Under the pieces are notes generated by a model. That model was given only the letters and a program-made list of their open reading frames with translations, ran no database searches and had not been told where the DNA came from. This document shows positions 1 to 8,023 of a stretch of DNA of 11,798 nucleotides, one piece after another. Source of the stretch: Candidatus Caccovivens faecavium (GTDB lineage Bacteria; Bacillota; Clostridia; Christensenellales; UBA1242); the NCBI GenBank assembly GCA_018715545.1, contig DVLK01000092.1, positions 1 to 11,798 of the forward strand. The letters are read 5' to 3'. The translations under genes were made by a program, and so were the position numbers. The stretch's first letter is position 1, and each line of letters starts with the position of its first letter.

Positions 1-102
1 TCTTCGACAGCGGTCGTTTCACTCCCTTGCTCAGAATGACGAGTATAAGCCTAAATTTTGTCATCCTGAGCCGTGAGCGTTAGCGAACATGTCGAAGGAT
101 CT
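1..102. repeat. Inverted pair of a short intergenic repeat
   Basis: Two diverged copies of one motif face each other. On the plus strand the right copy runs GTCATCCTGAGC (60-71), a 19-nt variable middle, then GTCGAAGGATCT (91-102 approx.). The left copy is its reverse: TTCGAC at 3-8, a 20-nt variable middle, and GCTCAGAATGAC at 29-40. The two 12-mers pair with one G-T wobble around a 19-nt spacer, and TTCGAC/GTCGAA can pair outside them, so the whole block can fold as a long hairpin. The left copy may be cut by the window edge. This resembles the GTCAT(T/C)CTGAGC...GTCGAAG(A/G)ATCT intergenic repeats scattered in many bacterial genomes; that link is from memory. It lies just downstream of the minus-strand operon but has no U-tract, so it is not a classical terminator. 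Confidence 0.7.
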
Positions 103-142
103 AAGAGAGTACAGTTTAACACGCGAGACATCAAACAAGTTT

Positions 143-1369
143 TTAATTATTTTTAAAATCTAAAAGGTTATAGGCAACAATTTTAAGTTGTTCGTAGGTG
201 AGTCCACCTTGGAAGTAGGCAATGTATGGTTTCTTAATTGGACTATCGCACGAAAGCTCAATGGAAGCTCCCTCAACAAAAGTGCCAGCCGCCATGATGA
301 CCTGTGTGGTATAACCGACCATATCATAAGGAATTGGCACGGCATTACTGTCAATTGGCGAAAGCTTTTGGATGAGTTGCACAAAGCGGATAAGTTCTTC
401 CTCGGTATCAAACACAATCGACTTAATAATATCGTATGAATTTTCTGTGGTATCTGGAATTATTTTATACCCCTGTCTTTTCATGACTTCGCCGATTAAA
501 TACGCCCCTTTGACAGCTTGCGCAACGATGTGTGGAGCTAAAAACAACCCCTGATAGAAAAGTCTATAACCCGCTTCATACGAACCTGTTTCCCTACCGA
601 TAGATGGACAAGTTAAGCGGTTCTCAATTAAAGATAGCGCCTCTTTTGTGCCGACAATATACCCGCCAGTTGGAGCAAGTCCACCACCGATGTTCTTAAT
701 CAAACTTCCAATGCAAACATCAGCACCCACATCGGTTGGCTCGCTTGTTTCCATAAATTCGCCATAGCAATTATCGACAACGATAAATGACTTTGGAGAA
801 ATCTCTTTGACCTTTTTGAATATCGGCTCCATATCATGAACAGATAGAGCCTTTCTTGAAGAATAACCACGCGAGCGTTGCACGAACACCACTCTTGGCT
901 TATATTTTTTTACAAGCTTGTAAATTCGCTCCTCATCAAAATGAGAATTCACAAGATCCACAAACTTAACATCTACATTGTAACTTTCTAAACTTCCATT
1001 GTCTTTGCCAAAGAGGGTGTCATGTAGAGTGTCATATAATTCTCCTGAAATAGAAAGAAGCAAATCTTTTGGTCTAAGTAAGCCATATAGTGAGGTAGCA
1101 ATCGCATGCGTTCCACTTGTAAGGTGCGGTGTCACAATCGCGTCCTCAGTGCCAAAAATTTCACTATAAACTTTGCTTAACCCCTCTTTGCCTTTATCAG
1201 TATAGCCATAGCCAGTTGTTCCAGCGAAATGTTGATTAGTAATTTCGTGCTTACGAAAAGCAGAGAGTACTTTATCTTGATTTAAAAGAGCAATCTCGTC
1301 TAGCTTTTGAAATCTTGACGAAAGTTCCTTTTCTATTCCATTTAAAATATCTAACTTTTTCTTATCCAT
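143..1369 (-). CDS. PLP-dependent methionine gamma-lyase family protein (YnbB / 'aluminium resistance' type)
   Basis: This 408-residue protein belongs to the fold-type I PLP enzymes annotated as methionine gamma-lyase-like or aluminium resistance protein (YnbB in Bacillus). What is seen: SGTHA at 85-89, which should hold the PLP phosphate; the VVDNCYGEF segment at 197-205, whose D199 should contact the pyridine nitrogen; and GSLIKNIGGG at 221-230, where K225 is the expected Schiff-base lysine; followed by APTGGYIVG. The true substrate of this family is poorly established, so a carbon-sulphur lyase role is only inferred. It is the last gene of the miaB-mutS-mutL-miaA operon; its ATG lies inside the end of miaA (8-nt overlap) behind a GAGGTG Shine-Dalgarno seven bases upstream, which supports this start. 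The length is normal and no key residue is missing. Confidence 0.9.
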   Translation of the reverse strand: MDKKKLDILNGIEKELSSRFQKLDEIALLNQDKVLSAFRKHEITNQHFAGTTGYGYTDKGKEGLSKVYSEIFGTEDAIVTPHLTSGTHAIATSLYGLLRPKDLLLSISGELYDTLHDTLFGKDNGSLESYNVDVKFVDLVNSHFDEERIYKLVKKYKPRVVFVQRSRGYSSRKALSVHDMEPIFKKVKEISPKSFIVVDNCYGEFMETSEPTDVGADVCIGSLIKNIGGGLAPTGGYIVGTKEALSLIENRLTCPSIGRETGSYEAGYRLFYQGLFLAPHIVAQAVKGAYLIGEVMKRQGYKIIPDTTENSYDIIKSIVFDTEEELIRFVQLIQKLSPIDSNAVPIPYDMVGYTTQVIMAAGTFVEGASIELSCDSPIKKPYIAYFQGGLTYEQLKIVAYNLLDFKNN

Positions 1370-2264
1370 ATAACCACCTCTTTACCTTTTCCAACATACT
1401 ATCTACATTATCTTTATCTTCGACATCGACATAGTTTACCTCTTCCATTCCACGAAGAAAGGTAAGTTGCCTTTTTGCGTAGTTTCTTGAATGTTGTTTT
1501 ATTAAATCTACCATTTTTTCATAGGATATTTCACCTTTTAAAAAACTGATAACTTCCTTATAGCCTATTGCGTGCATAGATTGACTGTCCTCTTTGACGC
1601 CTGCTTCAAGAAGAGTTTTAACTTCTTCCACAAGTCCATCTTTAAGCATTATATCTACCCTTTTGTTAATTCTATCATAAAGCTTTTGCCTATCCAATAT
1701 GAGAGCAAAGGTAAGAGGATTGAGAGTTTTCTTTGCCGTCTTTTTTTCACCTTTTAGATGTGCAATTTCAAGAGCTCTAATCACCCTTAGAGGATTGTGT
1801 TTATCTATCTTATCAAAAGCACTTTCATCCTCATTTTTTAGCATTTCACATAACTTTTCTAAGCCATCTTTTTCCAAAATTCTGTTTAGCTCATTTCTAT
1901 ATTCCGCATCTATTCCAACTCCGCCGTAATTATAGCCAAGTATAAGCGATTTGACATACAGGCTTGTGCCACCAACGACAATAGGCAGATGCCCACGACT
2001 TGTTATCTCTTTAATTTTTTCTTTTATGGCTTCCGTCATATCAAACGCAGTAAAGCTTTCATTTGGAGAAACAATATCAATAAGGTGATGAGGCACACCT
2101 TTCATTTCTTCCTTTTTGACTTTCGCTGAACCTATATCTAGTCCTCGATAGATTTGAACAGAATCAGAGGAAATTATTTCTCCATTAAACTCTTTTGCGA
2201 GTTTTATAGATATTTCTGTCTTACCGACAGCGGTAGGCCCTAAAATAAACAACACCTTGTCCAT
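1362..2264 (-). CDS. miaA: tRNA dimethylallyltransferase MiaA
   Basis: Transfers a dimethylallyl group from DMAPP to N6 of adenosine 37 in tRNAs reading UNN codons, making i6A37. The 300-residue protein is full length. The P-loop GPTAVGKT is at 9-16; the SSDS..IYRGLDIGSAK segment at 32-48 contains D34, the expected general base; GVPHHLIDI follows at 56-64; VGGTSLYVKS at about 97-106 belongs to the DMAPP channel; and near the C-terminus SMHAIGYKE and the RNYAKRQLTFLR segment are typical tRNA-contact motifs. The ATG shares one base with the mutL stop (TAATG arrangement), behind an AAGGGTG Shine-Dalgarno, a strong sign of translational coupling. Its product is the substrate of MiaB, encoded by the first gene of the same operon. 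hfq, often the next gene in relatives, is not here. Confidence 0.97.
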   Translation of the reverse strand: MDKVLFILGPTAVGKTEISIKLAKEFNGEIISSDSVQIYRGLDIGSAKVKKEEMKGVPHHLIDIVSPNESFTAFDMTEAIKEKIKEITSRGHLPIVVGGTSLYVKSLILGYNYGGVGIDAEYRNELNRILEKDGLEKLCEMLKNEDESAFDKIDKHNPLRVIRALEIAHLKGEKKTAKKTLNPLTFALILDRQKLYDRINKRVDIMLKDGLVEEVKTLLEAGVKEDSQSMHAIGYKEVISFLKGEISYEKMVDLIKQHSRNYAKRQLTFLRGMEEVNYVDVEDKDNVDSMLEKVKRWLYG

Positions 2265-4213
2265 TATAGCACCCTTTTAAACATCTTTTCTAATTCCTTG
2301 CGCGTTATTTTTACAACAATTGGTCTACCATGCGGACAGAGAAGCACGCTCTTTTTCATCTCTTCTATTAGATAAGCAATTTCATCCTTTGTAACTGTAT
2401 CGCCCGCACGAATAGCATGCTTGCATGCGTGTTGACAGAGCTTTTCGTTTATGAAAGCGCTTACCTTTTTATCTCCTATTGTTTCATCACCGATAACTTC
2501 ATCCACAAACATCTTTAAATTTATGTTAGATAAAACAAACGGCACACTTTTTATCTTAAAAATATGACCATCGTATGTGACATCAAAGCCAATCTCATTT
2601 AAGTTATCAAGGCTAAGAGCAAACTTTTCCGCATCCTTTGGAAGTAAACTAAATTCGTATGGCACTAAGAGGTCTTGCTTTATGACACTTTTGTCTTCCA
2701 CTTCTTTCTTAATTTTTTCATATAGTTGTCTTTCATGCATGGCATGTTGGTCGATAATATAAAGGCTATCGCCATATTCAGTGATGATATATGTTTTAAA
2801 CACTACGCCGACAATTTTAACTTCTGCCTTTACATCTGCATCTAAAAAGGTTTCCCTTTCTTTATGCTCCTCTTGCCTAAAAGGCATAGTAGGACTTTTT
2901 TCTCTTAAAAGCCTTTCTTCCTTTTGGTCGAAGAAGATATAGCCACCTGGCTTATTTTTCTTTCTGTCATCGCTTTTAATATTAGAAAACTGAGGCATAT
3001 TGATAATCTCAATATCTTTCTTCTGCAAAGCCTTGTGGTTGACAAGTTCATCACTATCTTTATCATCCTTCTTTATAATGTAACTAGCACCCTCATCATG
3101 CGATATTGGCTCAATATTCGTCTTTTGTCTTGCACTAAATGAAGTGCGGAGAGGTTCATCATCATTTTGAATAGAAAACTTACTCCACTCTTTTTCCTCA
3201 CTATTTGTAAACTCAAAGTCAGCGATTAAGTTTGTGCCAACAAGAGCATTTTCAACAGCTCGGCGAATAGCCATGAAAACTTTGGAGTTCTCTTCGAACT
3301 TAACTTCCTTTTTATTAGGATGAACATTGACATCAACCTTGTCATATGGAATTTTTAAATTTATTACATAGATAGGGAAACGCCCTTTCATAAGTAATGA
3401 TGAATACGCTCCCTGTATGCAAGCGGAAACTTGGTAGTTCTCTACAAATCTATTATTCACAAATAGCGTCTGCCATGACCTATTTGGACGCGATAGCTTA
3501 GGAGAAGATATATAACCGTCTACTTCCACCCCTTCGACCGCGAACTTGACTTTTAACATATTGTCATACATTTCCCTGCCATAGATGAGGTAAATGACAT
3601 CTTCAAGCTTACCGCTTGAATTATTGTACACGCACTTATCATCGACAATATATTCAAAACTAATTTCTGGACGCGAAAGCATAAATTTTTCTATAAGATG
3701 TGTTATCTCCCCTTCCTCTATCTTAGGTTTTTTCAAAAATTTCGCACGCGCTGGCGTGTTGTAAAAAAGGTTGGCACAGCTTATTGTTGTTCCCTTAATA
3801 CGCGCAACCTCTTGAACTTTACTTATCTCTCCACCACTCGCTTCAATTAGATAGCCAGTTTCGGAATTTTCAGTTTTTGTGGAGAGTTTTACCATGCAAA
3901 CGGAAGCGATACTAGCAAGCGCCTCACCGCGAAAGCCAAGCGTCATAATGCTATCAAGGTCATCTACATCACTTATCTTGCTTGTTGCATGCGGTAAAAA
4001 AGCGAGAGGTAAATCATCTTTTTCAATGCCAGATCCATTGTCGCTGACAATAATCTCCTTTATACCTCCGTCATAGATTTCCACCTTTATCTTCGTTGCA
4101 CCAGCGTCTAAACTATTTTCTACAAGCTCTTTTACGATACTTGCTGGTCTTTCCACCACCTCGCCTGCGGAAATACGATTGTAGATTTTAGGGGATAACA
4201 CATTTATTTTCAT
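2264..4213 (-). CDS. mutL: DNA mismatch repair protein MutL
   Basis: MutL couples MutS mismatch recognition to strand incision. The N-terminal GHKL ATPase shows E29 and N33 in the KELVENSLDAG segment, DNGSGI at 58-63 and GFRGEAL at 93-99. A transducer domain follows to about 335, then a polar low-complexity linker to about 460, then the dimerisation/endonuclease domain. That domain has the complete DQHA(X2)E(X4)E metal motif (DQHAMHERQLYE, about 488-499), plus ACKHAI and CPHGRP near the end. It should therefore be a nicking MutL, as in organisms that lack MutH and Dam-directed repair. The 649-residue length is normal. The start is one base after the mutS stop, with an AAAGGAG Shine-Dalgarno inside the end of mutS, so the two partners are likely made together. 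Confidence 0.97.
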   Translation of the reverse strand: MKINVLSPKIYNRISAGEVVERPASIVKELVENSLDAGATKIKVEIYDGGIKEIIVSDNGSGIEKDDLPLAFLPHATSKISDVDDLDSIMTLGFRGEALASIASVCMVKLSTKTENSETGYLIEASGGEISKVQEVARIKGTTISCANLFYNTPARAKFLKKPKIEEGEITHLIEKFMLSRPEISFEYIVDDKCVYNNSSGKLEDVIYLIYGREMYDNMLKVKFAVEGVEVDGYISSPKLSRPNRSWQTLFVNNRFVENYQVSACIQGAYSSLLMKGRFPIYVINLKIPYDKVDVNVHPNKKEVKFEENSKVFMAIRRAVENALVGTNLIADFEFTNSEEKEWSKFSIQNDDEPLRTSFSARQKTNIEPISHDEGASYIIKKDDKDSDELVNHKALQKKDIEIINMPQFSNIKSDDRKKNKPGGYIFFDQKEERLLREKSPTMPFRQEEHKERETFLDADVKAEVKIVGVVFKTYIITEYGDSLYIIDQHAMHERQLYEKIKKEVEDKSVIKQDLLVPYEFSLLPKDAEKFALSLDNLNEIGFDVTYDGHIFKIKSVPFVLSNINLKMFVDEVIGDETIGDKKVSAFINEKLCQHACKHAIRAGDTVTKDEIAYLIEEMKKSVLLCPHGRPIVVKITRKELEKMFKRVL

Positions 4214-4214
4214 A

Positions 4215-6824
4215 TCATTCTCCTTTTGCGCTGTTTACTAAATCATTTAAAACTTCAAAGCTTTCCATCGGCGACATTCTATTCATATCAACATCCTTTA
4301 AAATGAAAAGAATTTTTTGTCCTAACTTGTTGTTTTTCTCTGCACGCTGGCGCTCTTCATCTTCCCTAAAAATGTCAAGATCAAGTTTTTTATTTACGCG
4401 CTCTAAGTTTTCGCTTATCTCCTTTGCCCTATCTATAACCTTTTGTGGAACACCTGCAAGCTTTGCAACTTCAACGCCGAAGCTCTTATTTGCATGACCG
4501 CGCACAATCTTTCTTAAAAATACAACACTGTCACCAATCTCTTTTACTGTGATTTTGTAGTTCTTCACACCACTTATCACTCCTTCAAGTTCAGAAAGCT
4601 CATGATAGTGAGTGGCAAAAAGTGTCTTGCATTTAATGTTCTTTGCAATATACTCCACAACCGCCCATGCAATAGAAAGTCCGTCAAAAGTGGAAGTACC
4701 TCTACCTATTTCATCTAAAACAACCAAACTTTTTTCGGTGGCGTTTGCAAGAATTAAGGCAACCTCGCTCATCTCCACCATGAAGGTCGACTGTCCAAAG
4801 GCAAGGTCATCACTCGCGCCAACGCGGGTGAAAATTCTGTCAGTTATCGAAATTTCTGCACTCTTTGCTGGCACAAAACTTCCAATGTGCGCCATAAATG
4901 TGATGATTGCCACCTGCCTCATATATGTGCTTTTACCTGCCATATTAGGTCCAGTTATTATCATCATGGCGTTGTCCTCATTGTCGAGTAGTGTGTCATT
5001 GGAGATAAAATTACCATTTTTCACAAACTGCTCAACAACAGGATGTCTGCCTCCTTCAATTTTTATCTGTTTAACATTTTTATTTATTGTCGGACGAACA
5101 TAGTTATATTTAACCGCACACTCAGCAAGAGAAAGTAAACAATCTATTTCTGCAATCGTTTTACTAAGCTCTTGAAAATAGGAAATATAATTTGTTAGAT
5201 AGTCGATGAGCGTCTTATATATTTTCTCTTCAAGCTTGATGGCATTTTCATTTGCATTTAACACCCTATCTTCTAGGTCCTTTAACTCATTTGTCGTATA
5301 CCTTTCAGCATTTGTCAGCGTCTGTTTTCTTATATACCTTAAAGGCACGAGCTCAGACTGAGATTTACTAACTTCGATGTAATAACCAAAGACGCTGTTA
5401 TAACTTATCTTCAAGTTTTTAAGGTTAGTGGCCTCTCGTTCTCGCTTTTCTAGTTCATCGACATCCTTTTTACTATTTTTCTTTGCATTTCTAAGGCTGT
5501 CTAAGTCTTCGTTGAAGCCGTCATTAATAAAATCACCATCTCGTGTAGCAACAGGTGGATTTTCTTTAATCGCCTTCTTTAAAAGGTCACTTAGTGCCGA
5601 AAAATCACCGATATTCTCTACAAGTTTCTGTAAAGTTTTAACCTTAACACCGTTCAAAGCCGAAATCACCTCTGGCAACACAGAAAGCGAATTTCCTAGT
5701 GCCTCTAAATCTCTTGGTGTCACATTGCCATAGCCAATTTTACCCGATATTCTTTCAATATCGCGGATTTTTGTAAGCGCTAACTTCAATTTATCGCGGA
5801 TTATAAGGTTCTTAGAAAGTTCTTCCACTCCGTCTAATCTAGCATTGATAAGTGAACTGTCCTTTAAAGGTTGGTCAAGCCAGGTGCGGAAAAGTCTTGC
5901 GCCCATTGGCGTCTTAGTCTTATCAAGAAGCCATAAAAGGCTTCCATAGCGCTTTTTGTCACGAATAGCCTCGACAATTTCAAGATTACGCCTTGTGTTC
6001 ATGTCAAGATTTAAAAAGTTGTCCTTTCTGTGAGCGTAGATTTTGTTGATATTCTTCATGGAGCGTTTTTGTGTTTCAAGAAGATACTGCGTAAGCGCAC
6101 CAACTACAATAATCTCCATATCTTTTTTTAATTCAAACACATTAAGCGCATTGTCCCCAAATTGCAACTTTATATTTTCTTTACACTTTGGTAAATTAAA
6201 CGCAAAGTCATAGTATTCTTCAAATTTTGGTAGCGTTCCAAGATTTTGGATGGCAAGATTATTATAAAATATCTTAGCTTCTTTATTACCAATGACCTGC
6301 GATGGATTAATTCGCGAAAAGAGATTAGAAAACTTACTTTCAACCTCATCCTCATAGTGATAAAGATGAAACTCACCAGTTAAAATATCAGAATAGGCAA
6401 CAGCAAGTTGATTATTATTATAGTATAGGCACATAATGTAGTTGTTCTTATTTCCTTCAAGCATACTCTCTTCGGTTATTGTGCCAGCGGTGACAATCTT
6501 GATGACATCTCTCTCCACAATCTGACCTTTTGTCGGCTCTGAAAGTTGCTCAGCTATTGCCACCTTGTAGCCTTTATTAACAAGCTTAGCAATATATGTA
6601 TCTGCGGCATGATATGGCACACCGCACATAGGCGCCTTATCTTTAAGCCCACAACTTTTGCCTGTGAGCGTCAAGTCTAAAACTCGACTTACCTCCACCG
6701 CATCCTCAAAAAAGAGTTCATAAAAGTCGCCAAGTCGATAAAAAATTACACAGTCAGGATACTGCTCTTTTAAATGCATATAATGGCGCATTGCCGGAGA
6801 TAATTTGTCTTTATCAATTTCCAT
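4215..6824 (-). CDS. mutS: DNA mismatch repair protein MutS
   Basis: Recognises mismatches and small loops and recruits MutL. I chose the ATG at 6824 (869 residues) over one 15 codons upstream, because AAGGA lies eight bases before it and family homology begins at its MEIDKDKLSPAMRHY. The mismatch-reading motif GDFYELF is at 32-38, with F34 to stack on the mispair and E36. Connector, lever and clamp domains follow. The C-terminal ABC ATPase has Walker A GPNMAGKST (about 624-632), the Walker B region DEIGRGTSTFDG (about 704-715) and the TLFATHYHEL switch. The C-terminal tail after the ATPase is present, so this is MutS1 rather than MutS2. The start codon lies inside the end of miaB (11-nt overlap), and mutL follows after one base. 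Confidence 0.97.
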   Translation of the reverse strand: MEIDKDKLSPAMRHYMHLKEQYPDCVIFYRLGDFYELFFEDAVEVSRVLDLTLTGKSCGLKDKAPMCGVPYHAADTYIAKLVNKGYKVAIAEQLSEPTKGQIVERDVIKIVTAGTITEESMLEGNKNNYIMCLYYNNNQLAVAYSDILTGEFHLYHYEDEVESKFSNLFSRINPSQVIGNKEAKIFYNNLAIQNLGTLPKFEEYYDFAFNLPKCKENIKLQFGDNALNVFELKKDMEIIVVGALTQYLLETQKRSMKNINKIYAHRKDNFLNLDMNTRRNLEIVEAIRDKKRYGSLLWLLDKTKTPMGARLFRTWLDQPLKDSSLINARLDGVEELSKNLIIRDKLKLALTKIRDIERISGKIGYGNVTPRDLEALGNSLSVLPEVISALNGVKVKTLQKLVENIGDFSALSDLLKKAIKENPPVATRDGDFINDGFNEDLDSLRNAKKNSKKDVDELEKREREATNLKNLKISYNSVFGYYIEVSKSQSELVPLRYIRKQTLTNAERYTTNELKDLEDRVLNANENAIKLEEKIYKTLIDYLTNYISYFQELSKTIAEIDCLLSLAECAVKYNYVRPTINKNVKQIKIEGGRHPVVEQFVKNGNFISNDTLLDNEDNAMMIITGPNMAGKSTYMRQVAIITFMAHIGSFVPAKSAEISITDRIFTRVGASDDLAFGQSTFMVEMSEVALILANATEKSLVVLDEIGRGTSTFDGLSIAWAVVEYIAKNIKCKTLFATHYHELSELEGVISGVKNYKITVKEIGDSVVFLRKIVRGHANKSFGVEVAKLAGVPQKVIDRAKEISENLERVNKKLDLDIFREDEERQRAEKNNKLGQKILFILKDVDMNRMSPMESFEVLNDLVNSAKGE

Positions 6825-7941
6825 TTCGTTTTTCCTTTTGAATTTCCTTTTCAAGTTTAAGAAGTGCATTTACTCGCTTTTTCTTTATCTTTTCATCAAT
6901 CTGACCGTCCATACGGCTTGCCACCGTACCCTCACGCGGAGAATACATAAAAGCAAATATGCCGTCAAACTTAACCTCTTTAACAAGGCTCATAGTATCC
7001 TCAAATTCCTCTTCCGTTTCGGTAGGGAAGCCAACAATGAAGTCGGAAGTTATCTTGCAGTCTGGTATTTTCTCGCGAATTTCCTTAATGATTGAAAGAT
7101 ATTTTTCCCTAGTATATCGCCTATTCATAAGCTGTAAAATTCGGTTATTTCCGCTCTGCGCTGGAAGGTGAATTTCCTTTAAAAGCTTATCTTCGTCACG
7201 AATAGCATCAATGACATCACTTGTCAAATCCTTTGGATGAGAGGTCATAAAGGTCAGCTTAAAATCTCCGTCAAGTGCGCAAATATCTCTTAAAAGCTTG
7301 GCAAAATTCTCGCCATTTTTTAAGTCGTGACCATAGGAATTTACATTTTGCCCTAAGAGTGTGATTTTCTTGTATTTTCCTTCGCTTACAATATCCTTTA
7401 TCTCTTTTAAGATATTTTCTTCGCTTCGGCTCTTCTCTCGACCTTTGACATATGGTACGATACAATAAGTGCAGAAGTTGTTGCACCCTTGCATAATATT
7501 CACCCACGCGTTATCACCGCTTGACCTTTTGTATGGCACAGTTTCGTCTATCTCGCCTTCCTTTAAAAGTTCAAGTTGCCTGCCCTTTTTGACCGCTTCT
7601 ACATAGTAGGCAAAGTTTGGCAAATTGAAAGTGCCGATAACAATATCGACAAACGGAAAGGTCTTTAAGACATAATTTGCCGTTCTCTCTTTTTGCGTCA
7701 TACATCCACACACCGCAATGATAACATTAGGACGCTGTTTCTTTAATTTCTTTAACGCCCCAACATTTCCGAAAACTCTATCTTCTGCGCCTTCCCTGAT
7801 TGCACAAGTGTTAAAGATGATTAAATCTGCCTCTTCGCGCTTGTCAGTTGCTGTGTAGCCCATTTGTTCGCAGATATATGCAAGTTTTTCACTCTCATGC
7901 ACATTCATCTGGCATCCGTAAGTAATAATTATATATTTCAT
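6814..7941 (-). CDS. miaB: tRNA-2-methylthio-N6-dimethylallyladenosine synthase MiaB, lacking the TRAM domain
   Basis: Radical SAM methylthiotransferase that turns i6A37 into ms2i6A37 in tRNA. In 375 residues it has the N-terminal UPF0004 domain with C10, C46 and C80 for the auxiliary [4Fe-4S] cluster, and the radical SAM motif CNNFCTYC with C153, C157 and C160. HLPAQSGN, the MNRRYTREKYL helix and DFIVGFPTET are also typical. It ends at LLKLEKEIQKEKRNGN, exactly where family members continue into a roughly 60-residue TRAM RNA-binding domain. The DNA beyond is the start of mutS, so this is not a simple frameshift. The chosen ATG gives MKYIIITYGCQMN, the normal family start; the open frame further upstream runs into the divergent PBP gene. 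There is no Shine-Dalgarno, and the promoter lies almost on the start codon. First gene of the operon. Confidence 0.95.
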   Translation of the reverse strand: MKYIIITYGCQMNVHESEKLAYICEQMGYTATDKREEADLIIFNTCAIREGAEDRVFGNVGALKKLKKQRPNVIIAVCGCMTQKERTANYVLKTFPFVDIVIGTFNLPNFAYYVEAVKKGRQLELLKEGEIDETVPYKRSSGDNAWVNIMQGCNNFCTYCIVPYVKGREKSRSEENILKEIKDIVSEGKYKKITLLGQNVNSYGHDLKNGENFAKLLRDICALDGDFKLTFMTSHPKDLTSDVIDAIRDEDKLLKEIHLPAQSGNNRILQLMNRRYTREKYLSIIKEIREKIPDCKITSDFIVGFPTETEEEFEDTMSLVKEVKFDGIFAFMYSPREGTVASRMDGQIDEKIKKKRVNALLKLEKEIQKEKRNGN

Positions 7942-7950
7942 AACAAGTAT

Positions 7951-7979
7951 ATTATACAAGTTTTTTCTTAGTTTTGCAA
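7951..7979 (-). promoter_or_regulatory. Promoter of the miaB-mutS-mutL-miaA operon
   Basis: On the minus strand, a -35 TTGCAA (7979-7974) is followed by exactly 17 bases and a perfect -10 TATAAT (7956-7951). Only nine bases separate the -10 from the miaB ATG at 7941. Transcription would start about 3-4 bases before the ATG, so no Shine-Dalgarno fits and the mRNA would be effectively leaderless. Confidence 0.75.
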
Positions 7980-8011
7980 GAGAAGAGATGTATTTTTGAC
8001 AAAATTCGTAA

Positions 8012-8023
8012 CATAATAAAAAA
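8012..8023 (+). promoter_or_regulatory. Possible -10 element for the PBP gene, close to its ATG
   Basis: CATAAT at 8012-8017 ends six bases before the ATG, the spacing seen at leaderless promoters. A perfect TTGACA lies at 7996-8001, but only 10 bases before this -10, which is too short for a normal pair. An in-frame TAA at 8009-8011 rules out a longer protein. No Shine-Dalgarno precedes the ATG. The promoter assignment is tentative. Confidence 0.35.

Noticed and set aside
1..142. Intrinsic terminator for the minus-strand operon
   Set aside because: The inverted repeats can form a hairpin, but there is no U-tract after it on the minus strand.
4612..5103. 163-codon plus-strand open frame inside mutS
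   Set aside because: It is antisense to the highly conserved MutS ATPase domain, with no RBS or homology. It is a shadow of mutS.
6825..6869. MutS start 15 codons upstream
   Set aside because: The extra residues are basic, unlike MutS N-termini, and overlap miaB further. The AAGGA site favours the ATG at 6824.
7988..7999. Three-codon ATG-TAT-TTT-TGA frame behind a GAGAAGAG-like site upstream of the PBP gene
   Set aside because: It is too short to support as a leader peptide, and no regulatory logic such as an attenuator is visible.
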